From NCBI GenBank assembly GCA_048263775.1, contig JBLXDU010000004.1, positions 324,290 through 388,289 on the forward strand: 64,000 nucleotides of DNA, read 5' to 3'. Under the pieces are notes generated by a model, which had not been told where the DNA came from, did no database searches, and saw nothing but the letters and a program-made list of their open reading frames with translations. This stretch comes from UBA1479 sp048263775 (GTDB taxonomy: Bacteria > Pseudomonadota > Alphaproteobacteria > Rhodospirillales > Casp-alpha2). This document shows, piece by piece, positions 32,095 through 41,120 of the stretch (its first letter is position 1; the number at the start of each line of letters is the position of its first letter). Both the position numbers and the translations under genes were made by a program.

Positions 32095-34938
32095 ATGAGG
32101 CGCCGTCTGCTGGTCGGACTCAAAGGGGGCTGGGCGGCGCTTGTTCTTGTCTGGGTAATGCTCGGCCTGTCGGCGGGGGCGGTCTGGGCGCAAAGCGGCG
32201 ACAATCGACATCGCCTCAACCTGCGCGAACCCTTGATCTTGGAATTGCGTCTCGGCGACCTGCGTCTCAGCGACGGATTCCCGGCCTTTTTGTCCGGCTC
32301 ATCCCTGGAACTGCCCCTAGGCGACCTTGCCCGGGCCCTCGATTTTCCCATTACCGCCGATGCCCAGGCGGGTATCGCCGGGGGCTGGTTCCTTGCGGAA
32401 AACCGGCTGTTCTCCCTATCCCTGGGCCGCCGGGAAGTGACCATCGAAGGCAGGTCACTGACCTTTGATCCGGCCCTGGTGCATGCCGCCGACGGAGACA
32501 TCTACGTCGACGTGCGCCTGTTGTCGCAATGGTTCCCGGTCGATATTGCCTTCGATCTTCCGAACTTGACGGTGACCCTGACCTCGCGGGAACCGTTGCC
32601 CATCGAATCCCGGCTGGCCCGGGAGGACGCGCGCGAGCGCGCATTGCGCCAACGCGGCCCGGACCGTGACTATCCCAAGGAGGAGCAAACGCCGGGTCTG
32701 ATCTCGGTCCCCCGCGCGGATGTTTATGTTCAGGGCCTGCGGGCGACCAATGGATCGCAGACCAAACGCTATTCCTATTCCTACAACATGACCGGCGCCG
32801 CCGATGTTGCCGGAACCAACGCCAGCGTGTTCGTGAGCGGCGAGAACGGTCAGGCCATATCCGACATCCGCACGACCTTCGAGCGCACGGATCTGGACGG
32901 CCGTCTGGGTGAAAGTCTGCTGGGTGATCTGGGGGCCACGCAGATCAGGGGCGGCGACATCTATACCCCCCAGTTCGCGTTGACCACGCGCAGCCAAGTC
33001 ACCAACGGAGCGACGATCACCAACTTCCCGGTCGGCGGAACCCCCGATGAATTCGACCGCATCACCCTGACCGGCGACTTGCCCCTGGGTTGGGAAATGG
33101 AGGTCTACCGCAACGAAACCCTGATCGACTTCGCCGAGGCACGGTCTGACGGGCGTTATGAATTCACCGACGTGCCGCTTCTGTTCGGGGTCAACGTGGT
33201 GCGCCTGGTGTTCTACGGGCCGCAGGGCCAGGTGCGTGAGGAAACCCGCCAGATCCGCGTCGGCCTCGACCAGATCAAGCCGGGTGAGGTCAAGTACGAG
33301 ATTTCGGCTGGTCTGCACGACGACCGTCTGATCGCCAACCAACGTGTATCGGGCACCGACAGCCGGCGCGACCAGGCGCGCATGATGGCGCGGGTGCAGA
33401 CAGGGCTCAGCAAGAACCTGTCGCTGGGCGGCAGCATTGTCGCCATCCCCCGCGACGATGGCGGCCGCGACACCTACGTAGGCACGACGTTGGCGACCTC
33501 GTTCGGCAACTTGTTCGGCAAGGTCGACCTGGTTGATCAGCAAGACGGCGGCTGGGCGACGCGGATGATGGCGCAAACCTCCATCCTCGGGTTTTCGACG
33601 ATCCTGGAACACAACATCACGAAGAATTTTCTTAGTGAACAGTTCACCGGCACGGGGGATTCCAAACTCAATTCCTCGACCACCTTGCGGGTCGACGGAG
33701 CGATTTCCGTGTTCGATCTGCCGCAGATGCCGGTCAGCCTGACCATTGACCACGACCGTTTCGTCAACGGCGACAAGACGACGACCCTGTCCAACCGCAT
33801 GACCGTCCCCATCGGCCGCCTGTCGGTGACCCATACCTTGGATTATTCGCGGACCAAGACCTCGACGGGTGTGGACAAGTCGGCGTCGGGCACGTTTCTT
33901 TTGGGGGGTCGGGTCGGTGACGTGCGCCTGCGCGGCACGGTCGGCTACAAGGTGCTGCCGGAAACGGATTACGGCACCATGACCTTGACGGCGGACAAGC
34001 GCATTTCAAAGAATCTGGAAATCAGCCTGGGGCTTGAACGCTCGGCCCCGCCGGACATCGTCAATTCCGTGTCCTTGGGCATCAACAGGTTGACCGAATG
34101 GTCGGCCTGGGGCCTGGATCTGGAATATTCCGATGACGCCGTGTTCCAGGCCCGGGTCAACATGGCCATGTCCTTCGGTGTCAATCCGGCGACGGGCCGG
34201 CCGCAGGTCACCGCGGACCGCATCGCCACCCAGGGGGCGCTGATGAGCCGCGTGTTCCTGGATCACAACGGCAACGGCGTGTTCGATGACGGCGACGCGC
34301 CGATGGAAGGGGTGCGGTTGGAAATCGACCGCGGCATTCAACGCAACAAGACCGGCGCTGACGGCTTCGTTTATATCTCCTCGGTCACCCCCAACCGCAA
34401 TCTGATGGTCAAGCTCGATGCCGACAGCCTGGGTGATCCATTCCTGGTGCCGTCGAAAAAGGGCGTGTCGATCGTCGCCTATCCGGGCAGTACGGCGCGG
34501 GTCGATTTTCCCGTGGTCACGACGGGCGAAATCGACGGCACCGTGTTCAAGGTCGATGGCACCAAGGTGTTTCCTGTGTCCGGCGCCGAGGTTCAGATGC
34601 TCGATGCCGAGGGCAATGTGGTGCGCGAACTGCGTTCCGCCTTCGACGGCTTCTACCTGATGGAATTCGTGCCTCCCGGTGCCTACAGCCTGCGCATCAA
34701 TCCGGAGCAGCTGACCAAGCTGGGTCTCGTCACCGAGGGCGTGCGCCGGGCGACGATCGACGGTGACGGCACGGTGATCAGCGGCCAGGACTTCGTGCTG
34801 CGGACGCAGGGCGCGGATGCCCCGGCTGTTGCGCCGGCGCCGAACGCCGTTCCCGCACAGGCCCCTGACCCGGCGGACCTCCCGCCGCCGCCGCCGGCGG
34901 TGCCTGTGGTCCCCGTTACCCCAGCCCCGCCGCAATAG
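32095..34938 (+). CDS. Atypical usher-like outer-membrane protein
   Basis: A 947-residue exported protein. The signal peptide (WAALVLVWVMLGLSAGAVWAQ) ends near residue 34. Residues 45-180 form an N-terminal domain with LPLGDLARALDFPI and DGDIYVDVRLLSQWFPVDIAFD, resembling stalk- or plug-like domains seen in non-classical ushers. A long amphipathic beta region follows (about 200-700), including FPVGGTPDEFDRITLTGDLPLGWEMEVYRNETLIDF and LFGVNVVRLVFYGPQGQVREE. These match an usher pore's plug and barrel. The C-terminal part has DHNGNGVFDDGD, a calcium-loop-like motif of SdrD B/carboxypeptidase-regulatory folds, then a second such fold and a Pro-rich tail. ATG 32095 was chosen for the signal peptide; a GTG at 31972 overlapping the chaperone is possible. 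Closest named role: outer-membrane usher for DUF4402 fibres. Confidence 0.75.
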   Translation: MRRRLLVGLKGGWAALVLVWVMLGLSAGAVWAQSGDNRHRLNLREPLILELRLGDLRLSDGFPAFLSGSSLELPLGDLARALDFPITADAQAGIAGGWFLAENRLFSLSLGRREVTIEGRSLTFDPALVHAADGDIYVDVRLLSQWFPVDIAFDLPNLTVTLTSREPLPIESRLAREDARERALRQRGPDRDYPKEEQTPGLISVPRADVYVQGLRATNGSQTKRYSYSYNMTGAADVAGTNASVFVSGENGQAISDIRTTFERTDLDGRLGESLLGDLGATQIRGGDIYTPQFALTTRSQVTNGATITNFPVGGTPDEFDRITLTGDLPLGWEMEVYRNETLIDFAEARSDGRYEFTDVPLLFGVNVVRLVFYGPQGQVREETRQIRVGLDQIKPGEVKYEISAGLHDDRLIANQRVSGTDSRRDQARMMARVQTGLSKNLSLGGSIVAIPRDDGGRDTYVGTTLATSFGNLFGKVDLVDQQDGGWATRMMAQTSILGFSTILEHNITKNFLSEQFTGTGDSKLNSSTTLRVDGAISVFDLPQMPVSLTIDHDRFVNGDKTTTLSNRMTVPIGRLSVTHTLDYSRTKTSTGVDKSASGTFLLGGRVGDVRLRGTVGYKVLPETDYGTMTLTADKRISKNLEISLGLERSAPPDIVNSVSLGINRLTEWSAWGLDLEYSDDAVFQARVNMAMSFGVNPATGRPQVTADRIATQGALMSRVFLDHNGNGVFDDGDAPMEGVRLEIDRGIQRNKTGADGFVYISSVTPNRNLMVKLDADSLGDPFLVPSKKGVSIVAYPGSTARVDFPVVTTGEIDGTVFKVDGTKVFPVSGAEVQMLDAEGNVVRELRSAFDGFYLMEFVPPGAYSLRINPEQLTKLGLVTEGVRRATIDGDGTVISGQDFVLRTQGADAPAVAPAPNAVPAQAPDPADLPPPPPAVPVVPVTPAPPQ

Positions 34939-34956
34939 TCCGGCAGAAGAGGGTTG

Positions 34957-34980
34957 GCAGGCTAGGCCTGCTGGGTTTAA
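34957..34980 (+). terminator. Possible terminator after the usher-like gene
   Basis: A perfect 6-base stem GCAGGC / GCCTGC (34957-34962, 34966-34971) with a three-base loop is followed by TGGGTTTAA. The T-run is short, so confidence is low, but it lies 18 bases after the last gene of the DUF4402 locus. Confidence 0.35.
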
Positions 34981-35042
34981 GTGGCGGGACGCGTCGTCCG
35001 TAACGGGCGGCCTTCAAAAAACGACTTAACGGGAGCCCATCC

Positions 35043-35705
35043 ATGGCCATTCAACGCCACAACGTGACCTTTGACCGCCTGTCTGACGACGTGCTTGCCC
35101 AATGGCGCGCGATTCCCCCCGCCATCGTGTCCGACATGATGAACCGCACCCAATGCATGGCCGGGCGCATCAAACCGGTGAAAAACGGCATGACGGTCTG
35201 TGGCCAGGCGCGCACGGTGACCTGCATGGTCGGCGACAATTCGGCGGCGCATTATGCCATCGGCCTGCTCAACCCGGGTGAGATTCTGGTCATCGACGCC
35301 GGGGGCTATGCCGACGTGGCGGTCTGGGGCGGGATCATGACCCATGGTGCCGTCGCCAAGAAGGCGGGCGGCGTGGTTATCGACGGTGCCATGCGCGACG
35401 TCGCCGAAATCGCCGAAATGGGTCTGCCCGCGTTCTGCGCCGCCCATGTTCCTCAGGGCCCGCACAAGGGCTTCGGCGGTGTCATCGACGGTACCATTTC
35501 CTGCGGCGGGGCGGCGGTGTCGCCGGGTGACATCGTGATCGGCGACGATGACGGCGTGGCCGTGGTGCCACTGGCCCGCGCCACGGAACTGCTCGCCGCC
35601 TCGATCCAGAAGATCGCCGACGAGGACGCGACCATCGCCCGCATCAAGGCCGGTGAAACCACGGCCCAGATGATGGGCCTGCCGGAACCGGAATTGCTGC
35701 CCTAG
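35043..35705 (+). CDS. RraA-like / HMG aldolase family protein
   Basis: A 220-residue protein of the RraA/4-hydroxy-4-methyl-2-oxoglutarate aldolase superfamily. The core DAGGYADVAVWGGIMTHGAVAKKAGGVVIDGAMRDVAEI contains the G-x5-R-D motif that coordinates the divalent metal and binds pyruvate in the aldolases; GDIVIGDDDGVAVVP closes the fold. Members either cleave aromatic-breakdown intermediates or bind RNase E. The neighbours here (D-cysteine desulfhydrase-like, M17 peptidase) do not identify a pathway. A small molecule lyase is somewhat more likely given the intact aldolase residues. Confidence 0.85.
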   Translation: MAIQRHNVTFDRLSDDVLAQWRAIPPAIVSDMMNRTQCMAGRIKPVKNGMTVCGQARTVTCMVGDNSAAHYAIGLLNPGEILVIDAGGYADVAVWGGIMTHGAVAKKAGGVVIDGAMRDVAEIAEMGLPAFCAAHVPQGPHKGFGGVIDGTISCGGAAVSPGDIVIGDDDGVAVVPLARATELLAASIQKIADEDATIARIKAGETTAQMMGLPEPELLP

Positions 35706-35727
35706 ATCCACAAGGACGCCTGCCGCC

Positions 35728-36816
35728 ATGACCGCTCCCGCTTCGCCGTCCGTTGAAACCGTGCGGATCGGCAATGCCGATTTTCCGCGCCGCCGGCTGA
35801 TTTCCGGCACACCGCCGCTGGAACGGCTGGCCAACCTGTCCGGTCATGGCGGCCGTGCTCCGATCCTGGTTAAGCGTGACGATCTGACCGGGCTGGGGTT
35901 GGGCGGCAACAAGGTGCGCAAGCTGGAATTCTATACGGGTCACGCCCTGGCCCAGGGCTGCGACACCTTGATCATCACCGGCGCCGTGCAATCCAATTAC
36001 GTGCGGGTCACGGCGGCGGCGGGCTGCGCCGCCGGCCTGGGCTGTCACATCCAATTGGAAGACCGCGTCGCAGGCATGGACGCGGGTTACCGCACGGGCG
36101 GCAACGTGTTGCTCGACCGGATGTTCGGCGCCACTCTGCACCATCTGCCGGCGGAGGCGACGGAGGCCGACGCCGATACCGGCCTGGATGCCATCGCCGA
36201 CGGCTTGCGGGCCAAGGGGCGCAATCCTTATGTGATCCATCTGGGGGCGGCGTTCGAGCCGCGCGGCGCGCTCGGCTACATCCTGGCGGCCCGGGAAATC
36301 CTCGATCAGATCGACCGGGCCGGGGTCACGGTGACCCAGGTCGTCACGGCCTCGGGCAGCGGCTTGACCCATTCCGGGCTGCTCACGGGTCTGCGGCTGG
36401 CGGGCTCCAAGCTGCCGGTGACCGGGATCTGCGTGCGCCGCGACGCGGTTCAGCAACGGGCCCGGATCACGGAAGTCTGCGCCAACCTGGGTAAACTGAT
36501 CGGCCACCCGGACCTGGTCGGGCCCGATGACGTGATTGTGACGGATCGCTTTCTCGCTCCCGGATACGGCAAGAATTCGCCGGAAACCTGGGCGGCGTTT
36601 CTTGCCGCCGCGCGCCAGGAAGGTCTGCTGCTCGATCCCGTCTATACCTCGAAATCGTTCGCCGGTGCCCTGGCCATGGCCGATGACCGTGACGCCATGG
36701 CGGGCGGCGCGGTACTCTATCTTCACACCGGCGGCCTACCAGCCCTGTTCGCCTACGAGGCCGCCATCGACGAGGCCCTCGCCGCCGCGGGCCAGCAACC
36801 GCAACCAGGACAATGA
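35728..36816 (+). CDS. D-cysteine desulfhydrase / ACC deaminase family PLP enzyme
   Basis: A 362-residue fold-type II PLP enzyme. The cofactor lysine is in LGLGGNKVRKLEFY near residue 70. SNYVRVTAAAGCAAGL and VVTASGSGLTHSGLLTGL provide the phosphate-binding loop. LHTGGLPALFAYE near the C-terminus is the family's conserved end. D-cysteine desulfhydrase (D-Cys to pyruvate, sulfide and ammonia) is the best-known function; 1-aminocyclopropane-1-carboxylate deaminase and D-amino-acid lyases share the scaffold. It follows the RraA-like gene by 22 bases and precedes the M17 peptidase by 17, so the three are probably one operon. Confidence 0.87.
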   Translation: MTAPASPSVETVRIGNADFPRRRLISGTPPLERLANLSGHGGRAPILVKRDDLTGLGLGGNKVRKLEFYTGHALAQGCDTLIITGAVQSNYVRVTAAAGCAAGLGCHIQLEDRVAGMDAGYRTGGNVLLDRMFGATLHHLPAEATEADADTGLDAIADGLRAKGRNPYVIHLGAAFEPRGALGYILAAREILDQIDRAGVTVTQVVTASGSGLTHSGLLTGLRLAGSKLPVTGICVRRDAVQQRARITEVCANLGKLIGHPDLVGPDDVIVTDRFLAPGYGKNSPETWAAFLAAARQEGLLLDPVYTSKSFAGALAMADDRDAMAGGAVLYLHTGGLPALFAYEAAIDEALAAAGQQPQPGQ

Positions 36817-36833
36817 CCCGTTAGGGAAAGACC

Positions 36834-38228
36834 ATGATGGACTGTTTCGCCAAACCGGGGGCGGCCGCCGTCCCCGTTACCCCCGTCGCCGCCAAGGATT
36901 TCAAGGCCTGGCTTGCCAAGCAGGACGCCCCGACCCGCGCCTGGGTCACGGGCAACGGCTTCACGGCCGCGGCCGGGCGCCATCTCGTGATCCCCAACGC
37001 CAAGGGCGGCGTCGGCCGGGTCGTGCTGGGCCGGGGTGAGGCCGCCAGCATGTGGGATTTCGGTGATCTGCCCAAGAAGTTGCCGGCCGGGCGCTATGTG
37101 CTCGACGGCCTGAACGCCAAGAAGGACGCGGATGCGGCCACAGCGGCGGCGCTGGCCTGGGCCCTCGGCAGTTATCATTTCGGGCGCTACAAGGCGGGCG
37201 CCAAGATCGCGGCCAAGCTGGTCTGGCCGGCGGCCTGTGACCGCGCCCGTGTCGAACGCGAAGCCAAGGGCACGATCCTGTGCCGCGATCTCATCAACAC
37301 GCCGACCAACGACATGGGGCCGGGTGATTTGGCCGACGCGGCCCGCGCCTTGGGGCGTGCCTTCAAGGCCCGGGTGCGGGTGATCGAGGGCGACCAGCTT
37401 CTCAAGAAAAATTTCCCGGCCATCCATGCGGTCGGGCGCGCGTCGGACCGCGCCCCCCGGCTGATCGACCTGACCTGGGGCCCGGCCAATGCGCCCAAGG
37501 TGACCCTGGTCGGCAAGGGGGTGTGTTTCGATACGGGCGGGCTCGACATCAAGACCGCCGCCGGCATGAAGTTCATGAAAAAGGACATGGGCGGGGCCGC
37601 CCATGTGCTGGGTATCGCCAATGTGCTGATGGCGGCGGGGGCCAAGATCAGGCTGCGTGTGCTGATCCCGGCGGTGGAAAATTCGATCTCGGGCAACGCG
37701 ATGCGGCCGCTCGACATCGTCGCGACGCGGCGCGGCACGACGGTGGAAATCGGCAATACGGACGCCGAGGGGCGGGTCATCCTGGCCGACGCCCTGTGGG
37801 ACGCGGTGGCCGAATCGCCGGACCTTTTGATTGATTTCGCGACCTTGACGGGTGCTGCGCGGGTGGCGCTTGGCACCGATCTGCCGGCCCTGTTCTGCAA
37901 CGACGACAAATTGGCCGCCGAGATCACGGCCGCCGGTCAGGCGCTCGAAGACCCCCTATGGCGCCTGCCGTTGTGGGACGGCTACCGGTCCATGGTCGAG
38001 GGGGCGCAGGCGGATCTCACCAATTCGCCCGAGGGCGGTTACGCCGGGGCCATCACCGCAGCCCTGTTCCTGGAACACTTCGCGACGCCGGAAAAGGGCA
38101 AGCCGGTGCCCTGGGCCCATGTCGATCTGATGGCCTGGAACCTGAAGTCGCGGCCCGGCCGCCCCCAGGGCGGCGAGGCCATGGGGCTCCGTGCCATGGC
38201 GGCGATGATTCTGAAGAGGTTCGCCTAG
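36834..38228 (+). CDS. M17 family leucyl aminopeptidase
   Basis: A 464-residue zinc or manganese aminopeptidase. The C-terminal catalytic domain has VGKGVCFDTGGLDIKTAAGMKFMKKDMGGAA with the metal ligands and catalytic Lys, and the M17 signature NTDAEGRVILAD. The N-terminal half is shorter and less conserved than in E. coli PepA, as in the PepB/Y-type group. At this size it should form the usual hexamer. It removes N-terminal residues from peptides in the cytoplasm. It is last in the RraA-DcyD-M17 row. After the stop there is an inverted-repeat-rich gap leading to a MarR gene. Confidence 0.93.
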   Translation: MMDCFAKPGAAAVPVTPVAAKDFKAWLAKQDAPTRAWVTGNGFTAAAGRHLVIPNAKGGVGRVVLGRGEAASMWDFGDLPKKLPAGRYVLDGLNAKKDADAATAAALAWALGSYHFGRYKAGAKIAAKLVWPAACDRARVEREAKGTILCRDLINTPTNDMGPGDLADAARALGRAFKARVRVIEGDQLLKKNFPAIHAVGRASDRAPRLIDLTWGPANAPKVTLVGKGVCFDTGGLDIKTAAGMKFMKKDMGGAAHVLGIANVLMAAGAKIRLRVLIPAVENSISGNAMRPLDIVATRRGTTVEIGNTDAEGRVILADALWDAVAESPDLLIDFATLTGAARVALGTDLPALFCNDDKLAAEITAAGQALEDPLWRLPLWDGYRSMVEGAQADLTNSPEGGYAGAITAALFLEHFATPEKGKPVPWAHVDLMAWNLKSRPGRPQGGEAMGLRAMAAMILKRFA

Positions 38229-38264
38229 GCGGCTTGTCAGGGGCGGACAAATGAATTAGAAGTT

Positions 38265-38286
38265 CCGACAGCGTAATGAATGTCGG
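38265..38286. promoter_or_regulatory. Candidate MarR operator
   Basis: A perfect inverted repeat CCGACA / TGTCGG with a 10-base spacer lies 50 bases before the MarR start; a second dyad, TTGTC / GACAA (38234-38250), lies just upstream. MarR regulators often bind such dyads at their own promoters, so autoregulation is possible. Confidence 0.4.
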
Positions 38287-38336
38287 CGGGCCGGGCCGGA
38301 CGGCAACGGGTTGGCCCGGACAGGGGAATTAAGTTT

Positions 38337-38711
38337 ATGGAATTAAACGAACTTCAGGCATTGGACATCTGGCGCCGGGCGATCGTTTCAAGCGTGCGCC
38401 TGGATGCCCCGGACCTGTCGGCGCGCCAGATGGCGTTGTTGCTGACGGTTTACCTGACGCCGCCGCCCCATACGGTGCGCGGCATGGCGGATATCCTCAA
38501 AGTCTCCAAGCCGGCGGTGACCCGTGCCGTCGACCGCCTGTCCGAATTGAATTTCGTGCGCCGCAAGGTCGATGAAAACGACCGCCGCAGCGTGCTGATT
38601 CAGCGCACGGTGCCGGGTTCCGTGTTCCTGCGCGAATTCGGCGAACTGATCACCGCCGCGGCCAAGCTGGGCCTGGCGACGGACGACACGGGGCTGCCCC
38701 CAGGGTACTAA
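38337..38711 (+). CDS. MarR family transcriptional regulator
   Basis: A short winged-helix regulator of 124 residues. The DNA-binding core is HTVRGMADILKVSKPAVTRAVDRLSELNFVRRKVDENDRRSVLIQRT, with the MarR signature DxxDRRS at the beta-wing. The N-terminal helix (ALDIWRRAIVSSV) and a short C-terminal helix for dimerisation are present but abbreviated compared with usual 140-residue members. The start MELNELQ at 38337 was chosen over a longer Arg/Gly-rich extension. Ligand and targets are unknown. The adjacent gene on the opposite strand (NDUFA9-like) is convergent and not an obvious target. Confidence 0.88.
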   Translation: MELNELQALDIWRRAIVSSVRLDAPDLSARQMALLLTVYLTPPPHTVRGMADILKVSKPAVTRAVDRLSELNFVRRKVDENDRRSVLIQRTVPGSVFLREFGELITAAAKLGLATDDTGLPPGY

Positions 38712-38867
38712 GCCAGGGCGCCAGTCCCGGAAGGTCTGAAATTCGGCCCGCATCGGGATCAAACCGAAAACCCATCGAACCGCCATAAGATCGAACCGGC
38801 CCGGGATCGAATCGGGGGTTTTGCGCCGTTGCGGTCCCGCGAAGACGTCGCGGAATGAGGATGGGAA

Positions 38868-39830
38868 TCAGGCGTTCTGCACGCCCTGCCAAGCATTGTT
38901 GCGGAACCGCATGAGATAGGTCGGCAGGATCGCCTCGGCAGCCCGGGGCACGATACCCAGATTTTTCAGGGTCTTGACCTTATCGCCGACGACATTGTCC
39001 CGGCGCAGCAACTGCACCTGATCCGACGTCAGCGGCGGCACCGGCAGCAGGCCCAGGACCGCCGCCTGAATTTCTGCCGCCCAATAGGGCAGCGGCAGCA
39101 GGCAGCGCTTGCGCCCGGTCTGAGCCATCACAAGCTGCATCAGCTCGCGGAAGGAATAGACCGTGGGGCCGCCCAGTTCGAACACTTGGCCGGGGGCCTT
39201 GGCGTCGTTCAGCGCCGCCATCACGGCGTCGGCCACGTCACCGACATAGACCGGCTGAAACTTCGGCCCGCCGTCCTTGGCCGAGGCGGCGCCGATTACC
39301 GGCAGAACCGGCGATAGCCGGGCTAGGGAGGCGAAGCGGTTGAAGAAATCGTCCTCGGGCCCGAACACGATGCTCGGGCGCAGGATCGTCGCCTTGGCGA
39401 AGGCGGCCTGCACGGCGGCCTCGCCGGCGGCTTTGCTGCGCGCGTATTTGGCGGGCGAGTTGGCGTCGGCGCCCAGGGCAGAGACATGAACCAGACGTTT
39501 CACCCCGGCGTCGGCGGCGGCTTTTGCCACGTTGCCCGCCCCTTCCTCATGGATTTTCTGGAAGGTCGCGCGGCCGCGCTCATACAGGATGCCGACAAGA
39601 TTGACGACCACGTCGGCACCCTGGACGGCGCCGGCGACGGTGTCGGCCCGCGCGACGTCGGCGGGCCAGGGCACAACCTGGCCGACATCGCCCATGGGCT
39701 TCAGGAACAGGGCGGATTCGGGATCCCGGCCGGCAGCGCGGACACCGTAGCCGGCGGCGGCCAGGCGGCGCACCACATGGCGGCCAATAAACCCGGAAGC
39801 GCCGAAAACGGTGGCGATGCGTCGATCCAT
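38868..39830 (-). CDS. NDUFA9-like NAD(P)-dependent epimerase family protein
   Basis: A 320-residue Rossmann-fold protein of the atypical SDR group. The cofactor motif TVFGASGFIGRHVVRRLAAAG is at residue 7, and RDP after strand 2 suggests NADP preference. Later features (VSALGADANSPAKYARSKAAGE, ATILRPSIVFGPEDDFFNRFA, FQPVYVGDVADAVMAAL) match the complex I NDUFA9 accessory-subunit group and alphaproteobacterial homologues. It lacks the classical SDR Tyr-x3-Lys set in active form (KYARSKAAGE is a relic), so it may be structural or bind NADPH. It stands alone, divergent from the tRNA-Leu region. Confidence 0.9.
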   Translation of the reverse strand: MDRRIATVFGASGFIGRHVVRRLAAAGYGVRAAGRDPESALFLKPMGDVGQVVPWPADVARADTVAGAVQGADVVVNLVGILYERGRATFQKIHEEGAGNVAKAAADAGVKRLVHVSALGADANSPAKYARSKAAGEAAVQAAFAKATILRPSIVFGPEDDFFNRFASLARLSPVLPVIGAASAKDGGPKFQPVYVGDVADAVMAALNDAKAPGQVFELGGPTVYSFRELMQLVMAQTGRKRCLLPLPYWAAEIQAAVLGLLPVPPLTSDQVQLLRRDNVVGDKVKTLKNLGIVPRAAEAILPTYLMRFRNNAWQGVQNA

Positions 39831-40153
39831 GGATTGTTCCTCCTAAGGGATGGCCTTCACGGAAGAAGGCCGGCCGGTTACGGCAGATGATTTTTCAGGG
39901 AAAACATAGCAACGCCAAACGGATGTGTCGATTGCCTAAGCGGCCAAAGGGGCCTGAATTCCGGTGTTGGGGGCGGGCCAGAGCCCGGTCCGCGCCGTTC
40001 CCCCGCGAGGCGATGCTTGACAAGTCACAGCCCTACCTTTAACGAAGGCCGCTCACGCCGGGGAATTGCTCCGGCGGGTCAAGTTCCAAGCCGTTTTTTC
40101 GGCGATCCCGCGCCCTCCCCGATCGTTCTTCGGGGCCGAAGGCCGGGGCCCGT
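39831..40153. other. 323-base gap with a tRNA-Leu promoter candidate
   Basis: No gene was recognised. A perfect -35 hexamer TTGACA (40017-40022) is followed by TTTAAC (40038-40043), spacing 15, as a possible promoter for tRNA-Leu and perhaps RNase D downstream. A 6-base stem CGCCGG / CCGGCG (40057-40077) lies between that promoter and the tRNA. Promoters for the divergent NDUFA9-like gene must lie near 39860-39920. Confidence 0.35.
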
Positions 40154-40240
<87 letters not shown>

Positions 40241-40298
40241 TCTTTACCCCCGCAACGGGGGCGGCTTAAGATTGATTGAACATAAGGGCGGCAGTGTC

Positions 40299-40937
40299 AT
40301 GGACGCGCCAAGTCAATCCGGAACCCCCGTCATTCATCTTCATCAAGGCGATTTGCCCGACGGTGTGACCTTCACCGGGTCGGTCGCCGTCGATTCCGAA
40401 ACCCAGGGCCTGGACCTCAGCCGTGATCGGCTTTGCGTGGTGCAGCTTTCGGGCGGCGACGGGGTCTGCCATCTGGTGCAGATCGCGGCCGGGCAGCAGA
40501 CGGCGCCCAACCTGAAGGCGCTGATGGAAGACGATTCGGTGATCAAGATCTTCCATTACGCCCGGTTCGACATCGCGGCACTGAAGCGCTGGCTCGCCAT
40601 CGACTGCACGCCCGTCTATTGCACCAAGATCGCGTCCAAGCTGGTGCGCACCTATACGGACGGCCACGGCCTCAAGGACGTGGTTCGTGAGCTGGTCGGC
40701 GTCGACCTGGACAAACAACAGCAATCCTCCGACTGGGCGCGCGCGACCCTCAGCCCGGCCCAGCAGGGCTACGCGGCCAATGACGTGCTCTATCTGCATC
40801 GGGTGAAGGCGGAACTCGACACCATGATCGCCCGTGAGGGCCGCCAGCATCTGCTTCAGGCCTGCCTTGATTTCCTGCCCACGCGGGTCGACCTCGACCT
40901 CGCGGGCTGGGGTGCGGTCGACGTCTTCCATCATTGA
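40299..40937 (+). CDS. rnd: Ribonuclease D (short form)
   Basis: A 3'-5' exoribonuclease of 212 residues with only the DEDDy catalytic domain; the HRDC domains of E. coli RNase D are missing. Active-site motifs are present: VDSETQGLD (ExoI), KIFHYARFDIAAL (ExoII) and GYAANDVLYLH (ExoIII with the Tyr two residues before the Asp as YxxxD). It may trim tRNA 3' ends, fitting its place directly after tRNA-Leu (58 bases), although co-transcription is not proven. The start at 40299 was preferred over an upstream frame that runs into the tRNA. Confidence 0.92.
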   Translation: MDAPSQSGTPVIHLHQGDLPDGVTFTGSVAVDSETQGLDLSRDRLCVVQLSGGDGVCHLVQIAAGQQTAPNLKALMEDDSVIKIFHYARFDIAALKRWLAIDCTPVYCTKIASKLVRTYTDGHGLKDVVRELVGVDLDKQQQSSDWARATLSPAQQGYAANDVLYLHRVKAELDTMIAREGRQHLLQACLDFLPTRVDLDLAGWGAVDVFHH

Positions 40938-41008
40938 CCTGCCCCCAATGTGCGGCGCCTCAGGTTGACGCTCGGAAATCGGCGGCGCATATTTAGACAA
41001 CGTATTTT

Positions 41009-41037
41009 TTGCGATTCGCCAGTATATTAGACATATT
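41009..41037 (+). promoter_or_regulatory. Candidate promoter of the kdsD-lpt operon
   Basis: TTGCGA (41009-41014), a 17-base spacer and CATATT (41032-41037) lie in an A+T-rich pocket 84 bases before the kdsD ATG. The area also has a dyad CCA-TAT / ATA-TGG (41020-41040) and a repeated TTAGACA (40993, 41026) that could serve a regulator. Both hexamers match consensus at four of six positions. Confidence 0.4.
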
Positions 41038-41120
41038 GGCATGAAGATTGCTGGCGCCCGAGGTCCCGCCTCCGGCGTGGCCTCGGCTGAAACCGATCGG
41101 CAACGGACAAGAACGGGATC

